From assembly GCA_032158295.1 (NCBI GenBank), contig CM063244.1, positions 4,654,510-4,718,509 on the forward strand: a stretch of DNA of 64,000 nucleotides, in the 5' to 3' direction. Source of the stretch: Pycnopodia helianthoides. Lineage: Eukaryota > Echinodermata > Asteroidea > Forcipulatida > Asteriidae. A program made the translations under genes and the position numbers. This document shows positions 35,749 through 47,399 of the stretch, piece after piece. Positions within the stretch are counted from its first letter, which is position 1; each line of letters starts with the position of its first letter. Below the pieces are notes generated by a model, which was not told the DNA's origin, searched no databases, and saw nothing but the letters and a program-made list of their open reading frames with translations.

Positions 35749-35945
35749 GCTCACACACACGAGGGTTTGCTCACAGGCACGAGGGTTCGCTCACAGGCAC
35801 GAGGGTTCGCTCACACACACGAGGGTTTGCTCACACGCACGAGGGTTTGCTCACACGCACGAGGGTTTGCTCACAGGCACGAGGGTTCGCTCACACACAC
35901 GAGGGTTTGCTCACACGCACGAGGGACCTCTCCACAGGCACGAGG
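35749..35945 (-). repeat. Right terminal array: ~20-bp unit, about 9-10 copies, inverted
   Basis: Units of GCTCACACACACGAGGGTTT are the exact reverse complement of the large array's unit. The units are much more uniform than in the large array, which suggests recent homogenisation or a young origin. The flank GACCTCTCCACAGGCACGAGG corresponds to the left flank next to 26,216. Confidence 0.95.
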
Positions 35946-35990
35946 AAACAGATAAGTGTCCTTTATAGAACACCATACGTTTCATACACA

Positions 35991-36102
35991 ATTGTTATAC
36001 CTCTGTCTTGAATGCTGTATTGAGATTATCATCGTTTCGATGAAGTTGGAGTCCTTCAGGTAAGGAAAATATAACTAAGAATTCAAGACAGAGGTATAAC
36101 AA
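35991..36102. mobile_element. Small hairpin element, TTGTTATACCTCTGTCTTGAAT ends
   Basis: A 22-bp end repeats perfectly inverted (TTGTTATACCTCTGTCTTGA against TCAAGACAGAGGTATAACAA) across 112 bp. ACAATTG lies on both sides. It sits immediately outside the right end of the fold-back element. Confidence 0.75.
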
Positions 36103-36111
36103 AACAATTGT

Positions 36112-36227
36112 TGCCTGCTGTGACATGGTCAACTGGTCAGGGGCAAATGGCACCCTCGGCTCGCCTCGGGTGCCATTTGCCCCCTCGGGTGTACAAAACA
36201 CCATGGACCATGTCACCGCGGGCAGCA
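36112..36227. repeat. Hairpin with two nested stems
   Basis: The inner stem GGGGCAAATGGCACC pairs with GGTGCCATTTGCCCC across a 14-base loop. An outer stem GTGACATGGTC pairs with GACCATGTCAC. It is directly next to the preceding hairpin element. Confidence 0.75.
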
Positions 36228-36399
36228 TTTGTATACTGGTGTATTTCAGACACCGCGCAACATGCGCCACATATCGGCCTTTCGAAAACCGCCGTGAGGC
36301 GAACAACTCACCACTCCGTGGCCCGCCTCCGCCCACCATTTCGTGGAGCAAACCACGCCTGCCTCCCCCCCCATACCTTGCTCCACAAAAATGAATAAC

Positions 36400-39340
36400 A
36401 GTTTGGTTGGTTGTTGTTTACTTAGAAGGAAGAGTGAAATCATACAATAGCCGTGTGCAATCAAGTCAAGGGATGAGACCATGCGGTGTGACCACGAAAA
36501 TAATGATGTATTCGATATATGCATAATACAGAAAGAGGTTTTTTTTTTTTTTTTGTCAGTTATGGAACGTCTCCCCGTGTCGAGAGAGAATCGTCGGATA
36601 TAGCTCATAAAATGCTGAATTTTTTCAAAATAATGACTTTATCAGATACCTTGTGCCTCAAAACAGATAGTTAGGCCCTTTACTTGTATTTACAATATGT
36701 CTGGTTCGAAAATGACGGCCATTTTGGACGTCATTTTGGATTTCGGAGAGAGCTCCAAGGGGATTTTGGGGGACTTTTAGTATGTCATTCTAGGCACATT
36801 CCAGGACCTATCCGGAAAAATCAGCTTGTTATAAGCTATATCCGGGTGTGAGAACCAACGTCGGTCTTAAAATAATTATAGAGTCTGAAGCCTTCTTTAG
36901 TTCCACTTAGATTTATTTACACGAAATACCACAGGCCAACGACCTTATTATATACAACCAACTTACAAAAATGGCATTGAGCAATTCTCTGCTACTATTT
37001 GGTGTTCCACACCCCCTCCTGTTGTAAGTCCACAACTTTACTCTTTTTACTTTAACTGGGTTTGACACCCTCCTCTTATAAGTACTCAAACCAGGCACTT
37101 TTTACTGTTTTACTGGGTCTGACATCCCTTCTCTAATAAGTACTGAACCAGGCACTTTAGCTCTGTTATGTCTTCTCCTCAGACAGTCAGCTCTCCCAAT
37201 TCTCATGGCGTTCATTCATTGTGTGCAGTCAGTACCGTTGTTTGTCCAAAATACTCATCTCGACTCATCTTAAAGTAGTGCTCTACACAGGCACGTCTAG
37301 CTGGTTACAGCCATGGAGTTTTCTCACTCCAATACATGATAAAAACCCATCCCCGAAGGGCATATGAAATGAATTATAAAGATTCCAAAACAAACTAGTT
37401 TTGTGCTCAAACTTGCACACTGACATTACAAAAATGATTATTCCTTAAGACAATGCATCTGAATATAAACTTGTTAGAACTTTAAATTGGGTTTTAAATC
37501 AAGAATGCGTAAACCATTCATTAACTTGCTTTCAGAACCAAAATGCTTAAACACTTCCTTTTACATTTCTCAACATCTTATTAAATGATAAAGCTCAATA
37601 CTCATATTGTGGCTCTCGTGATAATTAGATAATAATACAAGTTAACTTACGGGTTTGTGGTTCAGTGGTTTGCCTTGTTTCCAATCACCGGTCCAAAGTC
37701 ACAATTGGTAGCCTCAATGCTCCCAAGTTTCAATTGATCTTCCCCTGCTTAGTTTAAGTGTGTCTAAATCCCAAAGGGATAACTCTATAGGGCCAATTGC
37801 TCTATCGGTAAAACACTTGAGTTTGACTTGCAGAGGGCAGAAGACCACAGTTGCGATCGTAGATCATACAGGTAGCAAGTGATCTGGAAAGACACCTTCC
37901 CTAGCCTTCCACACTCACACAAGTGTGAAATGACCTCCAATCGTGGACCCTCCTTTGTTCAACTGATTGTCCTGACAAACGTGGACCCCATTGTTTTCCT
38001 TTGGTAGCAAACGTGGACATATTGTCCCTTTTGTTGTAAGTCCTCGGTTTGAATGTCACTACAAACTCACACACACACACACGCACGTTTATGAATCAGT
38101 AGGCCTAAATCGAGGAGTTCTCTTTGTTCTCCCATTGTTCGGACTTCCCATTGGTTTTGTACACGAAAGCGAAGCGAGGACGTCCTCGCTGTGTCAAAAC
38201 ACGGATTCTTGTTAAAGTCCTCAGTTTCAACAGGTAGACACGCTCACATACCCCCACACACAAAACGATTGTCATTATAGGCTAGTATTGCACTCTTAAA
38301 ATCAAAAGAGAGCATATCGAATTCAGTCCATTTAAATCAAAATTACTATAACTCACAATTCCCGTCGTCTCTTCTAGTAAAGGTAGTTTGTCATCCATAG
38401 ACAAATCACATTTTTGTCAAACCGAGCATGGTATCGCTATAGCATCGTTATAGTTTTTAATTGAAATGCTCTGACACTGTTAGTATTGTGGCTTCAAAGG
38501 GAAGTACGTGACGTATAGATTGACGTGAATTTTCGCGAATACGAGCCAAATATCGCATGAGTATTGTTGTAAATATGTCAAGTTGCCCAAACTATAACCT
38601 TCGTCACCGATAGTCCAAACAATAGGGAGAGGAAGGAGGTACGACCCTTAAGTCAAGCGGAGGAGCAATCCAGTTTTATATATCCAGATTAAAATTAATG
38701 TCAAAATTGATCTTCAGCACTTGATTTTCCTCCTTAAAACGATAAGGTGTATTAAATTATATAATAATGGCACATTCAAAATTTAACAAACAGTGGATAA
38801 AGGTATTATGTATGTTTAAAACAAAATCAACCATCTATCTCAGAAAGTAACTCTTCAAACTTCTTTTTGTGGTTAGATACTGTGGAAACCAGCCCTTGTA
38901 TGGAGAACACAAAAGTCAGGTTGGCAAACAATCACATCTAGCAACGATCTTTCTCTGTGTGAAGGACCGACTGTACGTGTGGTTCGACATTAATTATTCA
39001 GATAATGTATACAGAATATGTGATAGACTTGTATTTGTGGCAGGACTTTTCTGTCCTTGATGTATTATGGCAAATTTTGTCAAAAAAATGGTGTGATAGC
39101 GCCCTCTATTGACTCGATTTCCTTCACCTCAAGTTATTTTGCCGCATGGGGAAGACATACACCGCAGGACAACATTCTATGTGAACATGAGATGAGTCTA
39201 AGAAATTGTCTGAGGGGGCTTTTACTTCAAAATAGGATAACGATTTGTAGCCCAGTAAAGAAATCCCGGTCTCTGAAAGACGAGCTCTTCTGCCTTTATA
39301 TAAGTCTTTGGGGACAGCTTCCGCTCCTGCAGTGACTTAC
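36400..39340. other. Largely unrecognised interval
   Basis: Contents seen: a ~58-bp tandem duplication around AAGTACTCAAACCAGGCACT (about 37,010-37,165), a CA-rich run near 38,060, and a ~150-bp dispersed repeat at 37,925-38,075. The last recurs at 56,768-56,925 (AAACGTGGACCCCATTGTTT). Short open frames are not supported by splice signals or known domains. Confidence 0.4.
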
Positions 39341-40854
39341 AGTTTTGCCGCCACTCTGAATTTCAGTTGCAGTTCCATGTCGTGTTTCTTAAGTTTTTTT
39401 CCGGTTTTGCTGAATAACTTTGACTTTAATTAATTATATGGCGCTTGCTTTCGATTCGCTTTTAATAAACAATAGTTTTTAAATACCATAGTACAATATA
39501 TTTCACTCTATCCAAATGAACAAAACGACAATTTTAGTGACACCTTTATTGACAGAGAGGTCACGGGTTTTTGTGGCTGCACCTGACCATGACAATGCCA
39601 ATTAATTTCATTTTACTACACCGAGGCAAAATATGATATACGAATAAAAAGAGAACCTTCACAAACCAGAGTAACAGTAACATTATTTAAAAGTAATTTG
39701 ATGACAAAAACAATGCCAGTGAAGCTTGGACATAGCTTTGATGCTTCGACACTAAACGCCTATAGAAACAACTTGATGTCTGCTACACCCAGTTCCTTAG
39801 AGTAGCATTCACAATACACTGACGCATGCACATCAACAAAAGAGAGCTCATTTTTGTACAGGTTTTTAAAAATCTACTTTCCTGTGTAGATTTGTTCTTG
39901 AAAACATGTCTTGCTATTTATTTATTCTACTGAGTAAACAGACAGTGCTAATAATACACATGGGTGTAAGGGCAAAAAAAGAATATTATTCTTTATCCCC
40001 GTTGCAAAATCTGTGAAAAAGATAGGCAGCCTGTTAACCGTATCTGAACTTACAAAAGTTAATACGCTAACACAAACTGAAAAGTTAGTAACCAATCGCG
40101 AAGGTCCAACACCGATAAAAACAAAACATCACTGATCGTGACTATGAATTACTGATAGTCAAATTGACGAACAATTGAGTGCAAAAGTACGTCACAGAAT
40201 GCCGCCAACGTATCCATCACCGATTGCTATTAAAGTACATCACCGTCACGAAGCTCACACTTTAGTGTCTGAATGGCGTTTCACAGTAATCTTTAGTCTT
40301 TTGTTATTTTAGTAAGAGTGCCCCAAATGAATTGTTAGGCTAGGAAGGCTACCTTCAATTAATAAAGTTTTAAATACATTTGAAAAAGGATTATGACACC
40401 CCCCCCCCCCAAAAAAAAGGGAACACTGATGTGCGTGTGCCTGTCTTTGATATGACTTCTGTTTTCAATGGTAGGCCTACCGTAAAAGTAAAAAAAATTT
40501 ACACAGGGAATATAGAAAACAACCAAATCTTCTCCTTACGATTACAGGAGACAATAATGTAAAAAGTATAATAACTTAAAAATTGCAGCAAAAATTGGTC
40601 GGTTTTCCTGGAATTACACACATTACTATGACTACTAATCTGTTTTCCTTCAAAATATGCTACACGAAAAGAACAACCAATTAATTAATAGAAAAATGAA
40701 AAGAAAGTGCGGGATCGGTAGTAATCCACGAGCGCGCGTGTTGACAACAAATTTAATATCTTCCAGCTACCAATCAGGAATTGAAATTGTACTCTTGCGC
40801 GAGCGGGCACAACATGTACGCTCGAAGAGCAGTAATGCCGACATTATATACTCA

Positions 40855-40998
40855 TCAAATATGGCATTTCAGACAGAAATATTTCAATGGATGTTTTCTA
40901 CTATCATCATCATTAGACCGTGTAAGTTTTATGTAAATCTGTGATCAAAAAGTACATTTTACAAGTTTTTTCTTATCAATTCTGTAATGTTCCTTTAA
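40855..40998 (-). mobile_element. TTAA MITE family, truncated copy
   Basis: Only the half with ATTAGACCGTGTAAGTTTTA and the end CAATTCTGTAATGTTCCTTTAA is present, inverted relative to copy a. TTAA is at 40,995-40,998. The corresponding place in block B (about 53,885-54,010) lacks it and carries different DNA. Confidence 0.8.
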
Positions 40999-41216
40999 CT
41001 TTCAATTTCCTGTCACGTCCACGGGCCCTGTTTCGCGCATTGGTGCGTAAACACGTGTACCATCCTTTTGTGCACGTTTTGACACCCAAAATGGTGGACA
41101 GGAGACGCGCGCTGTGCAAGGGAACTATAACCGTGTCTATATCATCCGTTTAAACACGACCAGGTGATGTCCTCTCGACCAATCAGAATGGATAACTGTC
41201 CCGGGTATTTATGAAT

Positions 41217-41315
41217 AGTGGTTTAAACCCACCGAGGCCTTGTTCTTGATTTTACCGAGACGAAGCCGAGGTAAAATTATTAAGAACCAGGCCTCGGCGG
41301 GTTTCAACCAATAAG
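41217..41315. repeat. Palindrome around CCGAGGCCTTGTTCTTGA
   Basis: The left arm GTTTAAACCCACCGAGGCCT pairs with the right arm AGGCCTCGGCGGGTTTCAAC. This is the older relative of the near-perfect palindrome at 60,909-61,025 and matches 54,250-54,340. It is followed by a conserved stretch with CGCAAGTTTCGAACTTGCG (41,474-41,492), itself a short palindrome. Confidence 0.8.
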
Positions 41316-41619
41316 TTAAAACCGATTCAAAACACTTTGATTCCTAATTATAAATACCTTTCCCCTAAAAATATCCAAAAATTCTGTAAAAGTTGAGAAC
41401 AAAAATGTGACAGTTTAGCCTCAGCTCACCCCGAGCAGCGTTGACTTTCTATGCGTGTAGAAAAACCGCTTGGCGCAAGTTTCGAACTTGCGCGTTTGAG
41501 TTTCAAACTTTACACGCAAGTTTCAAACTTGCGCGTAATAAACTATTCGACCTACCCAATTTGCGCGCTTGCGCAAAACCTGATAGCGCCCTCTTTAACA
41601 AAAACTTGCCAGTCTATGT

Positions 41620-41981
41620 TTAAAGGAACGTTACAGAATTGGTAAGAAAAAAACTTGTAAAATATACTTTTTGATCACAGATTTACATAAAACTTACACG
41701 GTCTATTGATGATGATAGTAGAAATAATCCCTTGAAATATTTCTGTCTGAAATGCCATATTTGATAAGAAATGAATAAGCTAATTTTCCGATTGGAGATT
41801 ATCGCTCAGTGAGCGTTTTATTCATTTGTTGAATTTATATGATTTCATGCAAATTGGTAATCGGTTTTTCACTATTTTCTCGTGACCCAGATGGCCGATC
41901 GATCTCAAACTTCTACAGGTTTGTCAGTTTATGTATATGGTGGATTACATTACACTGCCAGCAACTGTTTTGTTCCTTTAA
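41620..41981 (+). mobile_element. TTAA MITE family, copy b, with empty site in block B
   Basis: The element runs from TTAAAGGAACGTTACAGAAT to TGTTCCTTTAA. Block B at about 54,630 reads CAGTCTATGTTTAAACACTT, exactly the left flank joined to the right flank through one TTAA. This shows a TTAA target duplication and that the insertion followed the block duplication. There is no coding capacity. TTAA specificity is typical of piggyBac-type transposition (established for that superfamily; applied here by inference). Confidence 0.95.
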
Positions 41982-43131
41982 ACACTTCTGATTGTGTTTA
42001 TATCACATGTTTAACCTGGCCATGTGATGTCTTTTTGACCAATCAGAATGGATAAACTGTCCAAGGTATTTATCAAAAGCTAATTATGGCTCATTATAAC
42101 ACCCAAGTAGAACCTTGTCATTTGATTGGAGGATGTGAGGTCACGCGGTATTAATTATTCACACCATTCAATGCCTACGTCTTTAAGCGTGCATTTTGGT
42201 ACTATTCGGGCGTGCATTTCCATTCCAACCTTTCTGCACTATTGCACATTAGACCACCACTCGCGTGCAAGCGTAGTCCGGTTGATCGCACACATTGATC
42301 TCCATTATACTGATGGTCGCACAGTTGAAAATTTGCCGCACAATCAATGATCCACACTTTATAGATGGATTGCACATTACATCTTTGACCACCTTCTTTG
42401 ATAAAAAACAATGGAAACGTGCCGCGTGTGCGCAATGCGCACGACTTTCAGCCAATGATAGCTCTTCATGCGTGCACGTTTCATCAAAGATGGCGGCCAA
42501 TGCAAAGGGTCTATTTATTCAATTCCAGTATAATGGAGATCAGTGGGTTTATTATAGCTATTGCCAAGGCATCAGTGTCTATGCGCTTAAAAAGCCCGCG
42601 CCCTTCAGCGTTAACGGTTATCATCGTGCGACAGACTGTACAAACCGGCCTTTTACAGCTGTAGTGGATGCCATAATACAATCTTGTACATTTTGGTGAT
42701 TGGTTTTCCTCCCAGTTAGACAGATCTACATTAATAAATAAAAAATGTTCTGCATTCGTACAATGGAGAGAATATTTTCATTGGTTAAATATTGAATGTT
42801 CCATCTTTCAACTCATGATCACAATATTGCACTCATAAACATTAATTATTCATATAATAGACCTTGGCTGTTGACAATTAGGAACGAAGATTTACGCGCT
42901 TCTGGAAATATCCAAAACCCTCACAATGTTCCTTAAAAAGTTTGCGGTTATAATTAAACAGGGTTGTGAATAAAATGTTTTGTATTTGCCAGAATCTGGG
43001 TTTACGTAACGAAAAACCCAGGCTCTAACCCTAATCCGGATAATTTTTGTTCTTGTTATAATAAATCCCCTGCAAATCGCCTCCCGTAAAACCCAAAATA
43101 GGAAACCAGGTGCAACATAGCAATCTTATGT

Positions 43132-43449
43132 TTAAAAATGGTGTGGGGTGCATGTAAGGTAAGATGTATTTTTCAAGACTTGCACTCGCACGTCCCCCTC
43201 ACTTTTCAGCAGCGCTCGACGCCCTTGGAAACACCTGTCAACATCACTTAAGTGGCGTTTGATGGCTCCAAAAACATCACTTTGCTTGTTATGATTGTCG
43301 TAATCGATATAAGCCCCATGTGAAATCGAAAGTACCCGAAATTCCTCACCAAACATGAAATTAATTTTCTTTGTTTTCTTCGAAATGTTGCCATCGAGAT
43401 GGATGACATTTTTATAGAGTGTTATTGAAAACCAGAGGTTGTCAGTCAA
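43132..43449 (-). CDS. Open frame conserved in both blocks, doubtful
   Basis: A 105-codon minus-strand frame lies just downstream of P450 copy A. Its counterpart at 55,632-56,027 in block B (131 codons) is open in the same frame. Shared words include FGEEFRVLSIS, YIDYDNHNKQSDV and LLKSEGDVRVQVL. Many of the nucleotide differences change the amino acid, which argues against purifying selection. I recognise no domain. It may be 3' UTR or a relic rather than a gene. Confidence 0.2.
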   Translation of the reverse strand: MTDNLWFSITLYKNVIHLDGNISKKTKKINFMFGEEFRVLSISHGAYIDYDNHNKQSDVFGAIKRHLSDVDRCFQGRRALLKSEGDVRVQVLKNTSYLTCTPHHF

Positions 43450-43645
43450 ACACTAAAAACGATGAAGTGTTTGCCAAAGAACAATAAACAGTTAATTTCT
43501 GACGAATGATTGGTACATCTTAGTGGACAATTGAATAACTAATAAAATTTTAAAAAAAAAAAAAAAACTAATATAATCATGAAGACATGAACTACACTTT
43601 CAAATGAGATACGAGTAAATTCTACACGACAATAAGCAGACTGCA

Positions 43646-46600
43646 TTAGACTTTTGATCGACGCGACGCAGATACAATTCGAACATACTTATGAACGTTT
43701 GGTGGCGCAAAGTTCATAAGGTCCAGGGCTGAGTGTAATACCAGCTGATCCATCCTGCGACGGGATGGTTCACCCTCTGGAAAAGTCACGGTGAATCGTT
43801 GAAGGATGTTGACAAGGAAAAAAAAGAGCTCGGTTTTAGCGAGATTTTCTCCCAAGCAGGCACGGCGACCTGTAAATAATTTCAAAATAAAATGATAAAT
43901 CTGACAATTTAATACACTCTGTTAACTTAAAACGCACGATTGAACTGTGCAGTTGCATTCGTCTCGCGGTTTAAGCATGCTGTGAAAAAAAAACACGTCA
44001 TACCTGTACCGAATGGGATGATTGATTCATGCTGAACGACACTCTTGCCATCAGCAGAGAGGAATCGGCTTGGGTTGTATTTCTCTGGCTCTGTCCACGT
44101 AGCAGGATCATGGTGTACTGCCCAGATGTTGAAAATAACGTCTACAAAAAAGATTAGGGAAAAAACCGACTTGTTAATTCAGTTGGGCATACAAACTCAG
44201 AACCCCGAAGTACAAACTGAAAAAACGTTTGTTTTTTGGTTGAAACGAGCCAATTATGGTCATTCCTTGTTATTATTTTTTTTTTAATGAGCAGCTAATT
44301 GAGTTGCTTACACGTGTTCTTCGGAATGGTGTAACCTTCCAATGTTGTGTCTTCCCTAGTTCGATGAGGAAGCCCCAAAGGAGCCACAGGGCGCATGCGC
44401 TGAATCTCCAAGATAGCAGCATTGGTGTACGGCATGTTAAGACTGTCTGCCATTAATGGCTGACTACTCCCTCCAATGACGTCATCAATCTCAGACTGAA
44501 CCTTTTAGGTAAAACGGTTGATAAACCTTAATGCAAGATCTGCTACAGACTGTTAACTGGAGAGGGTGTAGGGGCTACGAGTCATGTATTGTCATGATTT
44601 TCTGTATCTAATTGCTTAGGGTGTGGTTTGGTTCTCACAGATAGCGCTGCACTCTAAAAACTCCAGAATTGGCCTGGATTCCGAGTCACAGGGGGCCCTA
44701 CCCATTCCTGGACAGGCTGACCCGGTAAAAATAGGGGATTTTGACTAGAATTCTGCGTAATCTTGACAAAATTTTTGGTCATCAAATTCCAGAACATACG
44801 AATCCAGAAATGGTTCAGACCCAGAGGAACTGGAATCCAGGTCCATTCCGACCCGGAGTTTTTAGAGTGTAGAGAAATAAAGCATGGGTTCCCGACATTG
44901 ATACGGGTTTATTGCAATTATTGACAAGAACTGAAGCTAGGCATGAAGCAATCTTTTAGCAAACGGCTGTACCTTCATTTGCATATCAGGATGGAGAGCC
45001 ATGAACATCAAAGCCCAAAGCAGACTATTAGTTGTCGTATCGGTACCAGCGATGAACAAATCCATGATACCTCTAGAAAGTGCACCATCGCTGAAGAAAT
45101 CCTTGTACCGGCTGTCCTGTTTATCCTCGCTTTCTGCCTGCTTGGCCTCTTTAATCCCCATGTCAATAATATCTCGAATGTCATTTTCATCGTACGTGTT
45201 GTGATGGTCCTAAAGGTGTAAAAAAAAAAAAAAAAAAAATACTGACGAGCCAAGGTTGATATTGTATAAGATTGTTTCTTTACGTCGTGGATATAGTGTT
45301 GAGTAAATATAGTGTTTGTTCCGGTTATCTTCAGCAAAATAAGTCAGTTTTATGAACACGTATTCAACTCATGGATGATTCCCACTTCGTTTCATTAAGG
45401 ATTTTGTTTTTGTTTATTTAGCAGTTGCTTTTGTTATTAGCTACTATCACATTCAATTTCTCTTTCGTGCACACTTGATTTCGTTGTTCTCAAGTTCGTT
45501 TGAGTCATTACATCAGCTTTTTTTTCAATCAGAAATGGACGGTCCCATCGAACATTGATTCACGTACAATAGTGATTTAACCAGGCGAGACATTTTCACT
45601 CCCCGACGAACCTAGGGGGCGCTCTCAATATTCCGAACTGCAAAGAGTCGTAATATACAAGCAGTCAACATGAACTATGTTATGGTCTAAAAACAGTATT
45701 TAAAACAAACAACCAAATAAATATGTAAGCACGACATTGACTTTAGATCTAATCTTAACCTGCGTGACACCATATAAAAAAACTCACACACTGCCACCAT
45801 CAGGTAGTTTTTTAAGTGTTCGTTTTGATATTTCGTGTAATACACGTTTTTGAGTAACACAATTACGTTTAAATCGCCCAAACTATTAGATAAAGACCCT
45901 TGTGACTAATAAAATAAATTATAGCCACTTTTCCTTTGAAACTAGCCCACATGTGTCTCTATTTATAGTTTAAACCACTTTACTCTGCCTTTGCCTACAA
46001 CTCATGGAATTAGCATCTATGTTTGTTTACCAAAGACAGCCATAGTCCCCTTATCTATTTTGATTGGTCTTTCCCACTAGTCCAGTAGCCACAGTTTCAC
46101 TCATTTGGCACCTTGATATACCCCCTCTACAGTTCCACCGCGAAGTCATCTGACAACCAAATGGTTCATTTCACCTAGTAGTGACAACATGTATAGGTCC
46201 ATTGCTAAGTAATTCGGCTGTACAGTTCGTATGGGAATACCAATTCCTATGGGAAAACAAGGTCATTAATAGATTTTTTGTGACCCCGATGGTAACAAGA
46301 CAGTTGGAATGCTATTTGGCTAGGTTTGGCTAGGTGAAGCTGGCACACCGAAGTGTTTTAAATAATTGAATGAATTATCGGCGTATTACCTGAACGATAC
46401 CACGGATGAAATCCATGGTCGGTCGGAAGTTTCTTGAGGCCATAGAACCAAATAGTTTGTACACAACCGATTTTAATATATTAATAGGCGATGTGGGACC
46501 CGTTTGGGATAGCTGTTGTCGGAGACCACCAATAAGTTCAGCGAATTCGGGGTCTGAGTAGTCGAACCTGTAGCCGAAGCATACTTTACAAATGATGTTG

Positions 46601-47267
46601 GCGACGGCATTGGTGACGAGGTGTGTAGGATCAAATAGTTTTCCGTCTTGGTCTGCGAAGCCGTCGAGGAGGTACTGTGATTCCTCATTGATGGAATGCT
46701 CAATGCTCTTCTTGCCCATACCAAAGCTTCTCAGAGCTTCGACACCAAAGCGACGATGCGCCTTCCAGATGGGGTAACCTTCACAAAAAAACTACCTGTT
46801 AGAGGAGAAAATAAAGCAAAACAAAAATTTGTTTCTGTAAATTTATAAATCTCCCTACAAATCATTATCACATAGTTCAGTCGCATAGTTTGTTGGTTTT
46901 GTCAAGAATAGTTACCGTTTATTCCCGGATCCGCATTGTTTGCAGTAAAAAATCTGTCAGAGAAGATATCAGCTTGCTCATGCAAGGCCTTCTTGATGCT
47001 GTGTAAATCATTCAAAACAATGAAGAGCTTAGGGCCAAGTCGAACGCTAAACACTTCTCCAAACTGCTTTGACAAATTGATGAAAGTAATGTGAGGTTGT
47101 CCTTTTTTGACGTTGAGTGAACAGCCTACACCTGGCCAACCAGTCGGTCCTGGTGGAAGGTTTCCTGGCTGGTGAATCCAGTACAGTCCAACGAAGAACA
47201 CAACGAGGAAGATCACAACCGTTTGCCAACCAACCATTTGGAGTAAATCTGCGATTTGGTTAAACAT
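43646..47267 (-). CDS. Cytochrome P450, CYP2-clan-like, copy A (six exons)
   Basis: Exons: 47,267-46,916; 46,778-46,390; 45,209-44,973; 44,501-44,312; 44,141-44,004; 43,869-43,646; all introns GT-AG. The joined frame is 509 residues. It has an N-terminal hydrophobic anchor (about 16-31), PPGP hinge (38-41), C-helix WxxxR (122-126), I-helix AGTDTT (301-306), K-helix ExxR (358-361), PSRF (413-416) and haem loop FGTGRRACLG with Cys440. This is a microsomal monooxygenase; the substrate is unknown. Compared with copy B, exon 6 lacks one base near 43,765. The last ~26 residues are replaced by 39 others, and the stop is 43,646-43,648 instead of the ancestral 43,689. The CYP2-type C-terminal YELCA motif is therefore lost. 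It is either a young pseudogene, a tolerated change or an assembly error. Confidence 0.9.
44650..44869. mobile_element. MITE with CACTCTAAAAACTCC ends, intron of P450 A
   Basis: The left end CACTCTAAAAACTCCAGAAT is mirrored by GACCCGGAGTTTTTAGAGTG. The interior contains further inverted pieces (GGCCTGGATTCC against GGAATCCAGGTCC). The same element is at 59,756-59,977 in the matching intron of copy B, so this insertion is older than the block duplication. Confidence 0.85.
45210..46389 (-). other. Intron 2 of P450 A
   Basis: Contains a poly-A/T run at 45,221-45,239 and sequence shared with the B intron (for example TTTCTTTACGTCGTGGA and the run ACATTTTCACTCCCCGACGA). Copy B has three extra insertions here. 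No coding sequence is seen. Confidence 0.7.
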
Positions 47268-47379
47268 AATGAGTTAGGTATTGTGAAATATCTCGAATGC
47301 TTTGGATGGGACTATTAGGCTTTTGTGTTTTTCCCTTCCACGTAGAAACGTATGATTAATAGCAACTCTGGGATTATCG

Positions 47380-47387
47380 TTTTTATA
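47380..47387 (-). promoter_or_regulatory. Possible TATA box of P450 A
   Basis: On the minus strand TATAAAAA lies about 115 bp upstream of the ATG at 47,267. This would place transcription start near 47,350 with a 5' UTR of about 85 nt. The position is reasonable, but there is no other support. Confidence 0.35.
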
Positions 47388-47399
47388 CCTGGTACGTTT

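Larger units (their letters stand above)
26178..35977. mobile_element. Giant fold-back (TU-like) element with minisatellite TIRs
   Basis: The left outer end (TATGGTGTTCTATAAAGGACAC from 26,179) and the right outer end (GTGTCCTTTATAGAACACCATA to 35,977) are inverted copies. They are followed inward by an ~8-kb array on the left and its reverse complement, only ~200 bp, on the right. Next come inverted inner segments (34,249-34,350 against 35,640-35,745, sharing GGTCGGCATAAAGGGC) and a central palindrome (35,008-35,447). A MITE lies in the left inner arm. The plan of outer tandem-repeat domain, inner inverted domain and unique middle matches what I recall of sea-urchin TU fold-back elements. 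No transposase is visible. The target duplication is not clear. Confidence 0.8.
39345..42900 (-). repeat. Tandem gene-block duplication, copy A: 3' flank
   Basis: The stretch 39,345-40,620 matches 49,555-51,285. The stretch 40,730-42,900 matches 53,765-55,560, in the same order and orientation. Together with the P450 genes these make one duplicated block. Copy B has about 2.4 kb between the two stretches where copy A has about 90 bp. Confidence 0.85.

Noticed and set aside
37790..37870. tRNA-like word GCTCTATCGGTAAAACAC followed by a T-arm-like stretch
   Set aside because: The T-arm consensus is poor (AGTTGCGATCGT) and the stems do not pair well; too weak even as a SINE head.
42126..42699. 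Overlapping frames on both strands, present again at 54,784-55,346
   Set aside because: Several frames are open at once in both blocks simply because the blocks are recent duplicates; none shows codon-level conservation or a known domain.
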